Below are positions 53,250-60,927 of a stretch of DNA of 64,000 nt, piece by piece (the stretch's first letter is position 1; each line of letters starts with the position of its first letter). The stretch spans positions 186,001-250,000 of the forward strand of contig NZ_JADGMQ010000004.1 in NCBI RefSeq assembly GCF_016124105.1, read 5' to 3'. Both the position numbers and the translations under genes were made by a program. Source of the stretch: Aquamicrobium zhengzhouense. Lineage in GTDB: Bacteria; Pseudomonadota; Alphaproteobacteria; Rhizobiales; Rhizobiaceae. Under the pieces are notes generated by a model. It saw only the letters and a program-made list of their open reading frames with translations. It did not search any database and was not told the DNA's origin.

Positions 53250-54131
53250 GTGAACCCTTCGAGTTCTTCCCTGCCCAGTTCCTATCGCGCAGCCGGACGA
53301 CCCGAACGTCTACTGAGGTCTGCGGTCAGCGCCTTCTGCTCCATTCCTCGGCCCACGCGCCGCGAAATCATCCAGCTCGATGACCTCTCAGATCCTCTCC
53401 TGGATTGCGTATCAGACGAATGCCTTCGCTATGTATCGGCAGCGCTCTCTGATCTTCCCTACGCCCCGCCCCGGCTGATCAGGCGGCTCGCCGGCATGCC
53501 TGTAGAGATTTCCGCTCCGGTGCTCATGCGCTCACCGGTCCTGACAGATATCGACCTCGTAGCCCTCATCGGCCGCCACGGCCTGCCTCATGCGCGTGCA
53601 ATTGGCGCTCGAAAAGACCTGGACGAGCGTATCGCAAAACTGGTCGCTTCGATCAGCACCCTTGAGCAAAGCTCTCCTGACAAGGCAGAAGAGACCCGCA
53701 ATCGCCTGCGTGCCATGATGCAGCCTGCCGTGAGCGACGACGAGACGGCTGCTGAGCCCATCCTTGAACAGCCAGCGCCATACGAGACCCTGAAAGCCGC
53801 TGCGTTAAGCGGACGGGCACATGAATTCTATCAGGCGCTGTCCGAGTTGCTGCAGATCAGCTCGTTCCATACGCGTCACATCGTTGAAGCCAATGAACGC
53901 GCCCATCTTCTGGCAGCACTGAGCGTACTGTCGCTTAGCGAAGAACAGGCCTTCCTGATCTGGAAATGCGTCCGCCCACAAGGCCTCGTCACCGCCTCAG
54001 CAATTTCGGATTTTATACACACTTACGTACAGATCCGCGGCTCGATGGCAGAGCGCATCATCAATGAATGGCGTAAGCTCGATCGAGCGGTCAGGGCTGG
54101 CGGCGAGAAGCCGGAGCTCAAGGCGTCTTGA
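53250..54131 (+). CDS. DUF2336 domain protein
   Basis: 293 aa, soluble, helical. Repeated HEAT-like helices (DPLLDCVSDECLRYVSAALS, PPRLIRRLAGMPVEISAPVL, TDIDLVALIGRHGLPHARAI) are typical of DUF2336, an alphaproteobacterial family of unknown function. The starting GTG at 53250 has no clear ribosome site. Its last 14 bases overlap the 3' end of the convergent DUF1491 gene. Confidence 0.8.
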   Translation: MNPSSSSLPSSYRAAGRPERLLRSAVSAFCSIPRPTRREIIQLDDLSDPLLDCVSDECLRYVSAALSDLPYAPPRLIRRLAGMPVEISAPVLMRSPVLTDIDLVALIGRHGLPHARAIGARKDLDERIAKLVASISTLEQSSPDKAEETRNRLRAMMQPAVSDDETAAEPILEQPAPYETLKAAALSGRAHEFYQALSELLQISSFHTRHIVEANERAHLLAALSVLSLSEEQAFLIWKCVRPQGLVTASAISDFIHTYVQIRGSMAERIINEWRKLDRAVRAGGEKPELKAS

Positions 54132-54465
54132 CGATCACCAGATCGTTGAAGGTAGCCTGATCCACCTCCAATTCCACAATCCAGACGTCGGGATCGAAGC
54201 GAACCTCTCGTTCGAGCCGTCTATCAATCTCGTCCGGATCAGGCGATTTGACGCTTTCGGAAAACAGCCTGTCCTGCGGCTTTTCCTCTTCATAGTTTGA
54301 CTGCGGTGCCGGAGTGTAGAGCGTCGTGTCACCGAGCCGATCCCGAACGAGGATCATGACAGCGCCTGCCTCGGTCGCCCCACGTCGCACAATCGCAGCA
54401 TAGCCGCCGCTTGAGAATGCGCGGCGCGTCAGCGCCGAGACCCATAGATCGGTGGTTACTCTCAC
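54118..54465 (-). CDS. DUF1491 family protein
   Basis: 115 aa. TTDLWVSALTRRAFSSGGYA, AIVRRGATEAGAVMILVRDR and FDPDVWIVELEVD are the family marks of DUF1491, unknown function. Start GTG 54465, 13 bases after the peptidoglycan-binding gene's stop; likely the last gene of the divJ transcript. Confidence 0.87.
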   Translation of the reverse strand: MRVTTDLWVSALTRRAFSSGGYAAIVRRGATEAGAVMILVRDRLGDTTLYTPAPQSNYEEEKPQDRLFSESVKSPDPDEIDRRLEREVRFDPDVWIVELEVDQATFNDLVIVKTP

Positions 54466-54478
54466 AGCCCCGCCCGAC

Positions 54479-55327
54479 TCAATCCGTCAGGCCGATGTCG
54501 CGCATTTTTGTGTAGAGCGCTTCATCGGGTTCGCCGGTCTGCGGAAGGCCGAAAAGTGACTGGAATTCGAGGATAGCGGAGCGCGTGCGCGCGCCCACCA
54601 CGCCGTCTTCCTCGATGCCGTCATTTCCGAAGGCTTTCAGCCCGGCCTGGATCCGTCTGACTATCACGTCGCTACGCGGCGAGGCAGAGGATGTTTCGAT
54701 GAGATCGGTGCCGGGTGAACCTGCGGGTAGTGGTGGTGCCGAAATCGTTGCTCTCGGCGCGGCTCCCAGCTGGGTCAGCAACTGGTCATCGATTTCGGCC
54801 CCACCGCCGAGCCCGACAATACGCCGATAATTCTCGATTGCTGCCCGCGTCTGCGGTCCCGTCAGACCGTCTACCGTCCCGGAGTAAAGGTTGAGCCCGC
54901 TGAGTATGCGCTGGACCTCCTCGACCACGGGATCGCCGGCACGGGCAACTGCCTCGTGTGGTGCAGCGTCGGGCGCCTGCGGTGGTAGCGGCACCGCATC
55001 TGGAAGCCGGGCAGCTTCATGTACGGCTTGAGATGGTTCCTGTCGCGAGGCCGAGGGCCGCTCAAGACGGATAATGGTCTCCGGCCGCAACGGCTGCTGC
55101 GCATCGGGTGATAACGGACGTGTGGCAAAGAACGCGCCACCATGCGCATGCGGCTGGTACCAAATCGCGTTGGCTGTCACATAGGAGAAGGCAACCGCAA
55201 ACGCCGTCAGTCCACCCAAGGCAAAGCGATGGCGTATCAGGAAGCTGCCAACGCCACCTGTTTCCTCATCCTCGAAATAGTCCGCCGGACGTCGCCCGCT
55301 ACGCGGTTTTGCGGAGCGCGTTGCCAT
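54479..55327 (-). CDS. Membrane-anchored peptidoglycan-binding domain protein
   Basis: 282 aa. N-terminal cytoplasmic stretch, one membrane helix (about 37-53), a Pro/Ala-rich linker, then two PG_binding_1-like domains (about 127-175: VQRILSGLNLYSGTVDGLTG; about 218-275: IQAGLKAFGNDGIEEDGVVG). It should tie the membrane to the wall. ATG 55327 has AGGGGA six bases upstream and lies inside the end of the kinase gene (29-base overlap). Confidence 0.82.
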   Translation of the reverse strand: MATRSAKPRSGRRPADYFEDEETGGVGSFLIRHRFALGGLTAFAVAFSYVTANAIWYQPHAHGGAFFATRPLSPDAQQPLRPETIIRLERPSASRQEPSQAVHEAARLPDAVPLPPQAPDAAPHEAVARAGDPVVEEVQRILSGLNLYSGTVDGLTGPQTRAAIENYRRIVGLGGGAEIDDQLLTQLGAAPRATISAPPLPAGSPGTDLIETSSASPRSDVIVRRIQAGLKAFGNDGIEEDGVVGARTRSAILEFQSLFGLPQTGEPDEALYTKMRDIGLTD

Positions 55328-57056
55328 CACAATCCCCTGTCTTGCCTTCCAGGGTCTCCCCGCCTGCAGCGGGAAGCCCAACCATCACCGTCGTGCCCAG
55401 TCCAGGAGCACTCTCGATGCTCATTGTGCCGCCATGCAGCTTCACCAGGCCCTTTACAAGGGAAAGGCCCAGACCTGTCCCCTGAAACTGCCTTGTATAG
55501 TCATTCTGAACTTGCCGGAAAGGCTGGCCGAGGCTGGAAAGATCCTCGGCTGAGATGCCGATTCCGGTGTCGTTGACGAAAATCCGAACCAGTTCTTCAG
55601 TCGAGACCGCCGTGACGCTGACGTTGCCGCCTTCCGGTGTGAACTTGATCGCGTTCGACACCAGATTGATCAGAATCTGTTGCACCGCGCGCTGATCGCC
55701 CATAACCGAGCCGAGGTTATCCGGAATCTTCACCGAAAGGTTGACGCCCTTGTCCTGCGCCTGCGGGTTCAGCATGGCGCAGCAAAGCTGAGCGGTCGGA
55801 CGCAGGTCGAACGGCTCGACAACGATCTCGTACGAGCCCGACTCAATCTTCGACACGTCGAGGATCGCGTTGACGACCGAAAGAAGATGGTTGCCTGCCT
55901 CGCGGATAAGCGCGACCTGCTCCGACTGCTTCGTGCTCATCTCGCCCGAGATCTGCGGATGCAAGAGCATGTCCGAGAAGCCAATGATCGCGTTGAGCGG
56001 CGTACGCAATTCGTGGCTGACGGCAGCAAGGAAACGGCTCTTGGCAACTTCTATCGTGCCTGCCTTCTCCCGCGCCTGATCCAGTTCTTCCCGCAGAACG
56101 GCGTTTTCGGTTCCGTCGCGGATCAAAACGCTCACCGTTTCCGTGTACTCGTGCGGACGAACAATCTCGATCTCAAACGCCCGGTAATACACACCGCCGG
56201 TCACCGATGGCATGCGGACGCGGGCCGTGCAGCGCGAAGCTTCGCCGCTGTCGCGTGCCGCAGCCACAGCACACATGAAGCCAACACGGTCAGCGACGTG
56301 GATGCGGTCGAAAAGACCCGTGCCCAGAAGCAGGTCCGGATCAAGCTCGAACAGATCCGCGGCCTTTGCAGAGGCATTCACCGCCTCGCCGTTTTTCGCC
56401 AGACGGACGACAACCGCGTCAAAGCAAGCTTCCGGCAGCATGTCTGCAGCGTGCTCGGTTGCAGCCTCGCCCTCAGCGCTCGCCATCGTCCGCAACGCGA
56501 TTGTTGCAGCGTAGAGGGCGGGCGAAAGCCAAAGCCAGATCTGTGCTCCCGCCGATGCTTCATTCGTCAACCACGAAGCGCCAAGGACAGCCGCGATTGC
56601 AGCAAGACCGCCGAGATAGCCCGCATTGCGCGAGCGCGTGACCCAATACGCTTCAACCGGAAGAGCTACAGCAAGCATAGCAGCGGGGGTGGCCAGTCCG
56701 CCCGCAAACCCGACTGCGACAGCCAGAACCAGCGTTCCGATCAACAGCGCAATGCTGCCGGCTTCAACCAGACGTCCCCGAATAGAAAGAAGAAGCGCGC
56801 AAAACCAGGTCAAGCCGACCGCAACGCAGAGCGCCGACACTGCCGTGAGCAGACCAAACGATGAAGCGACAGCCTGGGTCAGCAATGGCGCGACGACAAA
56901 AGGCCCCGCCAGCAGAACAGCGAGAAGCCGGCAATGTTCTGCCTTCTTCCCGTCGTCGGCTTTCGGATGAAGCAGGCGTTCGCAGCCTGCCTGCAACCCC
57001 TCGAACCAGCGACCTGATCTGGTTGCTTCTGAACTCAACTCAACGCACCCGTACAA
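55299..57056 (-). CDS. divJ: Multi-pass PAS-domain sensor histidine kinase, DivJ-like
   Basis: 585 aa. Five to six membrane helices in residues 45-190 with almost no periplasmic part, a PAS domain (about 208-320), HisKA with [20 protein letters not shown] (His348) and HATPase with NLVSNAIKFTPEGG, NDTGIGISAEDL, GQPFRQ and GTGLGLSLVKGL. The multi-pass N-terminus plus [15 protein letters not shown] box is the DivJ layout, the DivK kinase opposed to PleC. The start is a TTG at 57056 with weak support; a TTG at 57038 is possible. A CtrA-like site stands 50 bases upstream. Confidence 0.72.
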   Translation of the reverse strand: MYGCVELSSEATRSGRWFEGLQAGCERLLHPKADDGKKAEHCRLLAVLLAGPFVVAPLLTQAVASSFGLLTAVSALCVAVGLTWFCALLLSIRGRLVEAGSIALLIGTLVLAVAVGFAGGLATPAAMLAVALPVEAYWVTRSRNAGYLGGLAAIAAVLGASWLTNEASAGAQIWLWLSPALYAATIALRTMASAEGEAATEHAADMLPEACFDAVVVRLAKNGEAVNASAKAADLFELDPDLLLGTGLFDRIHVADRVGFMCAVAAARDSGEASRCTARVRMPSVTGGVYYRAFEIEIVRPHEYTETVSVLIRDGTENAVLREELDQAREKAGTIEVAKSRFLAAVSHELRTPLNAIIGFSDMLLHPQISGEMSTKQSEQVALIREAGNHLLSVVNAILDVSKIESGSYEIVVEPFDLRPTAQLCCAMLNPQAQDKGVNLSVKIPDNLGSVMGDQRAVQQILINLVSNAIKFTPEGGNVSVTAVSTEELVRIFVNDTGIGISAEDLSSLGQPFRQVQNDYTRQFQGTGLGLSLVKGLVKLHGGTMSIESAPGLGTTVMVGLPAAGGETLEGKTGDCDGNALRKTA

Positions 57057-57474
57057 CGTCCGCTAGGCGGATCGAACTCTTTGACTGGAACCTCGCATCA
57101 GCGGTTTAAGGAAAGAATAAGCGCGGCCGCCTGAAGGGGTCGGAAATAGCCCAAATGCGCCCCGTAGCCTCATTTTCGGGTCATGAACTTGCGGCATGGT
57201 AAACAGAGGGTAATGGCGCAGATACCGACGGGCTGGACCGCCACTCCAGGTAGAACGACGGGAAAAATCCTTGGTGATCAAGAACCTACGACGGAAGACC
57301 TTTTCCTGCATCATAAAGCACCCGGCTTGCCGAAATGCCGTATCTGCCGATTTTCTAAAATTTGAATCAATGTTGACTCAAAAACCCGTCAACCTCGCAA
57401 GCGGCCGTTCTGGTTCGTCGTGCATTGGGAGTGTAGTAGTCCGGGATCACGCTTTGGCGGCGTCGAGGTAAGTC
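57057..57474. other. Intergenic region between divJ-like and DUF5330 genes
   Basis: 418 bases without a supported gene. It contains TTAT-N7-TTAA on the minus strand (57106-57120), close to a CtrA box and 50 bases before the divJ start, and a tandem pair of near-palindromes TTGAATCAA (57362-57370) and TTGACTCAA (57373-57381) about 95 bases before the DUF5330 gene. Presumably it holds both divergent promoters. Confidence 0.45.
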
Positions 57475-57807
57475 ATGGGTTTCATCATCAGATCCGCGTT
57501 CTGGCTCTCGCTCGTCCTGTTGTTGATTCCTTTCGGCAACGGATCAAATGGCGAGCCTTCGGTAGGTGCGGTAGAGACATTTCTGGCTGCACGTGGCCTT
57601 GTTGCGGACATGGCGGGCTTATGCGAGCGCCGTCCGGATGTATGCGAGACGGGCCGGGCCGCAATGCACGTCATCGGCGTACGCGCTCAAGAAGCCGTGC
57701 GGATCGTCTCCAATGCACTGGTTGATGATGAGGACGAGACCACTGCAGAGCCGTTGGTGACGGGATCAATCCCTCAACAACCTGGTTCAGGCGTGTCATC
57801 CGAGTAG
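57475..57807 (+). CDS. DUF5330 family secreted protein
   Basis: 110 aa. Hydrophobic N-terminus (GFIIRSAFWLSLVLLLIPFG) as signal or anchor, then VETFLAARGLVADMAGLCER, RPDVCETGRAAMHVIGVRAQ with two cysteines likely paired, and an acidic tail. Matches DUF5330, unknown function, in which the Cys-x7-Cys helix pair is conserved. GAGG precedes ATG 57475. Confidence 0.8.
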   Translation: MGFIIRSAFWLSLVLLLIPFGNGSNGEPSVGAVETFLAARGLVADMAGLCERRPDVCETGRAAMHVIGVRAQEAVRIVSNALVDDEDETTAEPLVTGSIPQQPGSGVSSE

Positions 57808-57859
57808 GTACCCCGCCTTATGGGGTGACGCAGGCGCTTGGGAGCACTATATCGCGGTC

Positions 57860-58291
57860 ATGACCAGTGCTATTGACTCCATCCGCGACGATTTCTCCTT
57901 CCTTGATGATTGGGAGGAGCGCTATCGTTATGTCATCGAGCTTGGCGGGGACCTTGCACCCTACCCTGAAGAAGCGCGCGATGACAAACACAAGGTTCCG
58001 GGCTGCGTCAGCCAAGTCTGGCTGCACACCACACGCGGCCAAGGTGCTGATCCGGTACTCACCTTCCTCGGCGATTCCGACGCCCACATTGTTCGTGGTC
58101 TCGTGGCCATCGTGCTTGCGCTTTACTCGGGCCAGCGCGCGTCCGCTATCTTGAAGGCCGACGCAGAAGGGACGCTGCGTACACTCGGCTTGGACGAGCA
58201 TTTGACGCCTCAACGTGCCAATGGTCTCCGCTCGATGATCCAGCGTATCCGGCGGGAGGCCGAAGCAGCCCTCGCCGAAGCCGTCTCCTGA
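57860..58291 (+). CDS. sufE: SufE family Fe-S assembly sulfur acceptor
   Basis: 143 aa, cytoplasmic. Takes persulfide sulfur from SufS through Cys49 in KVPGCVSQVWL; DRYRYVIELG-type N-terminus (WEERYRYVIELGGDLAPYPE), GLVAIVLALYSGQRASAIL and LGLDEHLTPQRANGLRSMIQ are standard. The suf operon itself is not in the window, so this is a detached copy, as common in this order. Stop lies nine bases from that of the convergent DUF6456 gene. Confidence 0.93.
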   Translation: MTSAIDSIRDDFSFLDDWEERYRYVIELGGDLAPYPEEARDDKHKVPGCVSQVWLHTTRGQGADPVLTFLGDSDAHIVRGLVAIVLALYSGQRASAILKADAEGTLRTLGLDEHLTPQRANGLRSMIQRIRREAEAALAEAVS

Positions 58292-58300
58292 CCGCCCGGT

Positions 58301-59110
58301 CTATCTGCTGACACTGGGGCGATAGTCCGTCGTACCCCAGTGCAGAATTTGCCCTCCAGCATCTCTGGCCCTTGCTTCTGGCTCATAATGGCGAGCCAGG
58401 GCTGATAATGCCGACTTCAGCATCACCTTTGTTGAGCGAACGGGCCAGTTCCTTTCCCTTTCGACAGTCTCAAGTCCTTTCAGGAAGCAACAGACGTCAA
58501 CAAGGATACCAGAAAACTCAGGACCAACTTCCGACAACGCAAGTTCGACACGTTGCCGTGCGGCAAGAGCGCTGGTTGAAAGGTCCTCGCTTCCGTTTTC
58601 ACCCCATCCGGACTTCCCGACCGCGCCGCCGAGCGAACTCCAATTGATTCCAAGCCGCGGCATGATCTGGCCGTAGGTGTAGTCCATTCGCAGCCTCTCG
58701 CCTGCGCAATACTCCCGCTCGTCCAGGAAACGCCGGCCGCTGCGATCACGACGCCGCCACAGCAATGCCAATGGCGATTCGCCCTCATTGCTGATGCCCC
58801 TCTCTGTGCCGAGCTTGGTCACCCGCGTTACGAATTCGCGTTCCTGATGCTGAGCGGCATGCGCAGCGTCACCTGGCATTTCCAGTCGGCGAACAGCCTT
58901 TTTGCCAACATCCGTGAGGCAGGCGACGCCGCCTTTAATTGCCAGCAGCTCCTCCTTCGCCATCGAAGAGACGACTTCCGCCTCTTCCCCGATCACCCCT
59001 CTATCTCCGGCATCCAGCAGGATGCGTCCGTTCGATGCCCCTGCCCTTACATTTGCCGCGCCTTTGGCAAGGAAAGACAGGACGCGCTTCTGCCGCTTCT
59101 TGTCGATCAT
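58301..59110 (-). CDS. DUF6456 domain protein
   Basis: 269 aa. N-terminal winged-helix-like part (VLSFLAKGAANVRAGASNGR, ELLAIKGGVACLTDVGKKAV) and a C-terminal DUF6456 part (ESPLALLWRRRDRSGRRFLD, EREYCAGERLRMDYTYGQIM, LARHYEP). This looks like a DNA-binding regulator, function unknown. It overlaps the DnaA-like gene by ATGA, so the two are translated together. Confidence 0.8.
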   Translation of the reverse strand: MIDKKRQKRVLSFLAKGAANVRAGASNGRILLDAGDRGVIGEEAEVVSSMAKEELLAIKGGVACLTDVGKKAVRRLEMPGDAAHAAQHQEREFVTRVTKLGTERGISNEGESPLALLWRRRDRSGRRFLDEREYCAGERLRMDYTYGQIMPRLGINWSSLGGAVGKSGWGENGSEDLSTSALAARQRVELALSEVGPEFSGILVDVCCFLKGLETVERERNWPVRSTKVMLKSALSALARHYEPEARARDAGGQILHWGTTDYRPSVSR

Positions 59111-59613
59111 CTTCCGGCCTCGTTTGCATCCTCGTCTGAAATTCCGAATGCGGCAGAGATCACCCGTTCTGCAGTCTGCACGATCCGGTCAAACTCCAGA
59201 TCATCGCGCATGTCTTCGATCTGATGACAGGCATAGAGCACCGTTGTCCTGTCCCGGCCGAACCCCGCACCAACGTCCCGCATGCTCAGAGCGAGCGTCA
59301 CATGCGCGACGTACATCGCGATTTGACGCACGCGCGCAATATCCGCGGTGGAGCGACTGGGGTTGCGTAATTCCTTGCTGCTGATGCTGAACAGCGCGGC
59401 AATAATGTCGATGACTGCATCGCAGATTGAAAAGACCCGTTCCTCCCGGGGCATCTTGCTCAATCCACAGGCCCGCGCATCTGGTACCGACAGCGTTCGT
59501 GCCGGTCGTGATCTCCGCTCTATGCCATGCCCGGTCTGGTGAACTGAACACTGGCAACTGGGGCAGCGTTCGCCCTCAATTGCCCTTGCCTGTCTCGCTG
59601 TCGTCGATCGCAC
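59107..59613 (-). CDS. Stand-alone DnaA domain IV-like DNA-binding protein
   Basis: 168 aa. The C-terminal ~110 residues (VFSICDAVIDIIAALFSISS, ADIARVRQIAMYVAHVTLAL, DVGAGFGRDRTTVLYACHQI) match the DnaA-box-binding domain of DnaA, including the signature GxGFGRDRTTVLYA; the ATPase and other DnaA domains are absent. The N-terminus has CPSCQC, a possible metal site. The GTG at 59613 is preferred (GGGG eight bases upstream, good promoter 31 bases away); ATG 59454 would remove CPSCQC. Likely a transcription regulator binding DnaA-like boxes. Confidence 0.75.
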   Translation of the reverse strand: MRSTTARQARAIEGERCPSCQCSVHQTGHGIERRSRPARTLSVPDARACGLSKMPREERVFSICDAVIDIIAALFSISSKELRNPSRSTADIARVRQIAMYVAHVTLALSMRDVGAGFGRDRTTVLYACHQIEDMRDDLEFDRIVQTAERVISAAFGISDEDANEAGR

Positions 59614-59643
59614 TTTCAGCACCCCGTAGACTAGGAATGCATT

Positions 59644-59672
59644 CTTATAGGCGATTGCGCGAGATGTGTGAA
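59644..59672 (-). promoter_or_regulatory. Promoter of the DnaA-IV-like/DUF6456 pair
   Basis: Minus strand TTCACA (59667-59672), a 17-base spacer, and TATAAG (59644-59649), 31 bases before the GTG at 59613. Close to the sigma-70 consensus. Confidence 0.5.
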
Positions 59673-59759
59673 CAAAACCGGAACAAATATCGCCGATGAT
59701 GTTTTTGAGCCTTGTTTTGGTTGGAGAATCTGGGACAGCGAAACCGTTGCGGCAGGAAC

Positions 59760-59768
59760 TTATCCACT
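59760..59768 (+). promoter_or_regulatory. DnaA-box-like sequence
   Basis: TTATCCACT, eight of nine bases of the DnaA box TTATCCACA, in the divergent region between the DnaA-domain gene and the plus-strand gene at 59820. A single box, so chance is possible. Confidence 0.3.
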
Positions 59769-59819
59769 CTCGGCGCAACGGGCGCAAACATCCTCTTCAA
59801 AGAACCAAGAGGATTTCTC

Positions 59820-60323
59820 ATGCACTCGCTGGAGATGGACATCCGCAGCTTTCGGCAACGCAAACAGCACGAGCACGCATATGCACGCCAGCTGGTTGCG
59901 TTGTCTTTATGCGCAGGCATCGACATGAAGACGGCACTTGAGGCTGAACCGTCGGAGCGGCGCCGCCTGCTCCTTCGTCTCGAACGCATGATTGAACGTG
60001 AGCGCCTCAGGGGAGTTCGCCGCCACTGGGCCTATGATCTCAACCGTCACATATCATTGAAGCAGGCACTGGATGTACTGCGCGACGCAAGCGCAGAAAC
60101 TAAAAGAGCGGCAGCCTCTCGACTACCGCTCTTGGTCGACCGGAAAATCCGGCAGAAACTTACCTCGCCTTGCGACCGAGGCCCATCTTCTTCGCAAGCT
60201 CCGAGCGCGCGCGGGCGTAGTTCGGCGCGACCATCGGGTAGCTCGGGTCCAGGCCCCACTTCTCGCGATACTGGTCAGGCGTCAGGCCGTAATGCGTCAT
60301 CAGGTGACGCTTCAGCGACTTGA
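59820..60323 (+). CDS. Arg-rich cytoplasmic protein overlapping mucR antisense
   Basis: 167 aa by the open frame. Residues 1-90 (MDIRSFRQRKQHEHAYARQL, SERRRLLLRLERMIERERLR, RGVRRHWAYDLNRHISLKQA) look like a conserved helical rhizobial protein of about 90-110 residues. The remaining ~75 residues are Ser/Pro/Gly/Arg-rich and are written over the mucR terminator and the 3' end of mucR on the other strand, so the tail probably arose by loss of a stop codon. AGAGGA stands six bases before ATG 59820. Function unknown. Confidence 0.65.
   Translation: MHSLEMDIRSFRQRKQHEHAYARQLVALSLCAGIDMKTALEAEPSERRRLLLRLERMIERERLRGVRRHWAYDLNRHISLKQALDVLRDASAETKRAAASRLPLLVDRKIRQKLTSPCDRGPSSSQAPSARGRSSARPSGSSGPGPTSRDTGQASGRNASSGDASAT
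60104..60133 (-). terminator. Intrinsic terminator of mucR
   Basis: Minus strand stem AAGAGCGG / CCGCTCTT with a 14-base loop that can pair further, followed by TTAGTTT, 27 bases past the mucR stop. It lies inside the plus-strand reading frame opposite. Confidence 0.65.
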
Positions 60324-60579
60324 ACTTCTTGCCGTCCTCGAGACAGATCAAATAGTCGTCGGTGATCGATTTCTTCGGGTTCACCGCCGGCTTCTGCTTA
60401 TCGGCAGGTGCTTGCTCTGCGGCACCGTCAACGCGGCCCAAGGCAGCATAGACGTCAGCAATCAGATTTGACAGCTCGCCAACCGGTACAGGATTGTTGC
60501 TGACATATGCAGACACGACGTCTGCGGTGAGTTCGATGAGCATTTCGCCATTTCTGGCGGCTGTCTCGTTGGTTTCCAT
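60160..60579 (-). CDS. mucR: MucR/Ros family transcriptional regulator
   Basis: 139 aa. Zinc-finger regulator of the Ros/MucR type: DYLICLEDGKKFKSLKRHLM, THYGLTPDQYREKWGL, YPMVAPNYARARSELAKKMG and LGRK. The second zinc ligand is Asp (Cys-x2-Asp) as in other MucR proteins. In rhizobia and Brucella it controls exopolysaccharide, motility and cell-cycle genes and represses itself through AT-rich sites; the long AT-rich leader here fits autoregulation. Confidence 0.95.
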   Translation of the reverse strand: METNETAARNGEMLIELTADVVSAYVSNNPVPVGELSNLIADVYAALGRVDGAAEQAPADKQKPAVNPKKSITDDYLICLEDGKKFKSLKRHLMTHYGLTPDQYREKWGLDPSYPMVAPNYARARSELAKKMGLGRKAR

Positions 60580-60927
60580 TTTGGCCCCAAAATTTCAAGT
60601 ATTGCGAATTCCGCTCTCGGCCCAACGGGCCGGGCGAAAGACGTTGTAATGGGTGGGTTATCCCTCACCTTCCGATTCGCAACGTCAGCGCATAAATGGT
60701 ACTACGTAGAAAGTAAGTCAATTCACTGTTCTTAATTTCCTCGTCTTGGAAGTTGAAATTCAGTATATTCCGCGCCCACTTACTAAGGCTTACGAAGGAC
60801 GAGCGCTTTTAGACAAGTGACCCCGCTATCCGACATTTACGTGAATGACTCAGAGGACGATCTTTCGCCCTTGTGCGGCTATTGGTTGAATCGATATTCG
60901 CTGTACGACCAACCTTAGGAAGCCAGA
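60580..60927. promoter_or_regulatory. AT-rich divergent control region of mucR and the S9 peptidase gene
   Basis: 348 bases without a gene. On the minus strand TTGACT (60716-60721) and ATTTAT/CATTTA near 60692-60698 form a likely mucR promoter with the palindrome CTACGTAG (60702-60709) in its spacer. Bases 60690-60790 are AT-rich with short T tracts, the kind of DNA bound by MucR. No clear plus-strand promoter was identified. Confidence 0.5.

Noticed and set aside
57063-57314. Short frames in the gap between divJ-like and DUF5330 genes
   Set aside because: No ribosome sites, low-quality composition and overlap with probable promoter elements.
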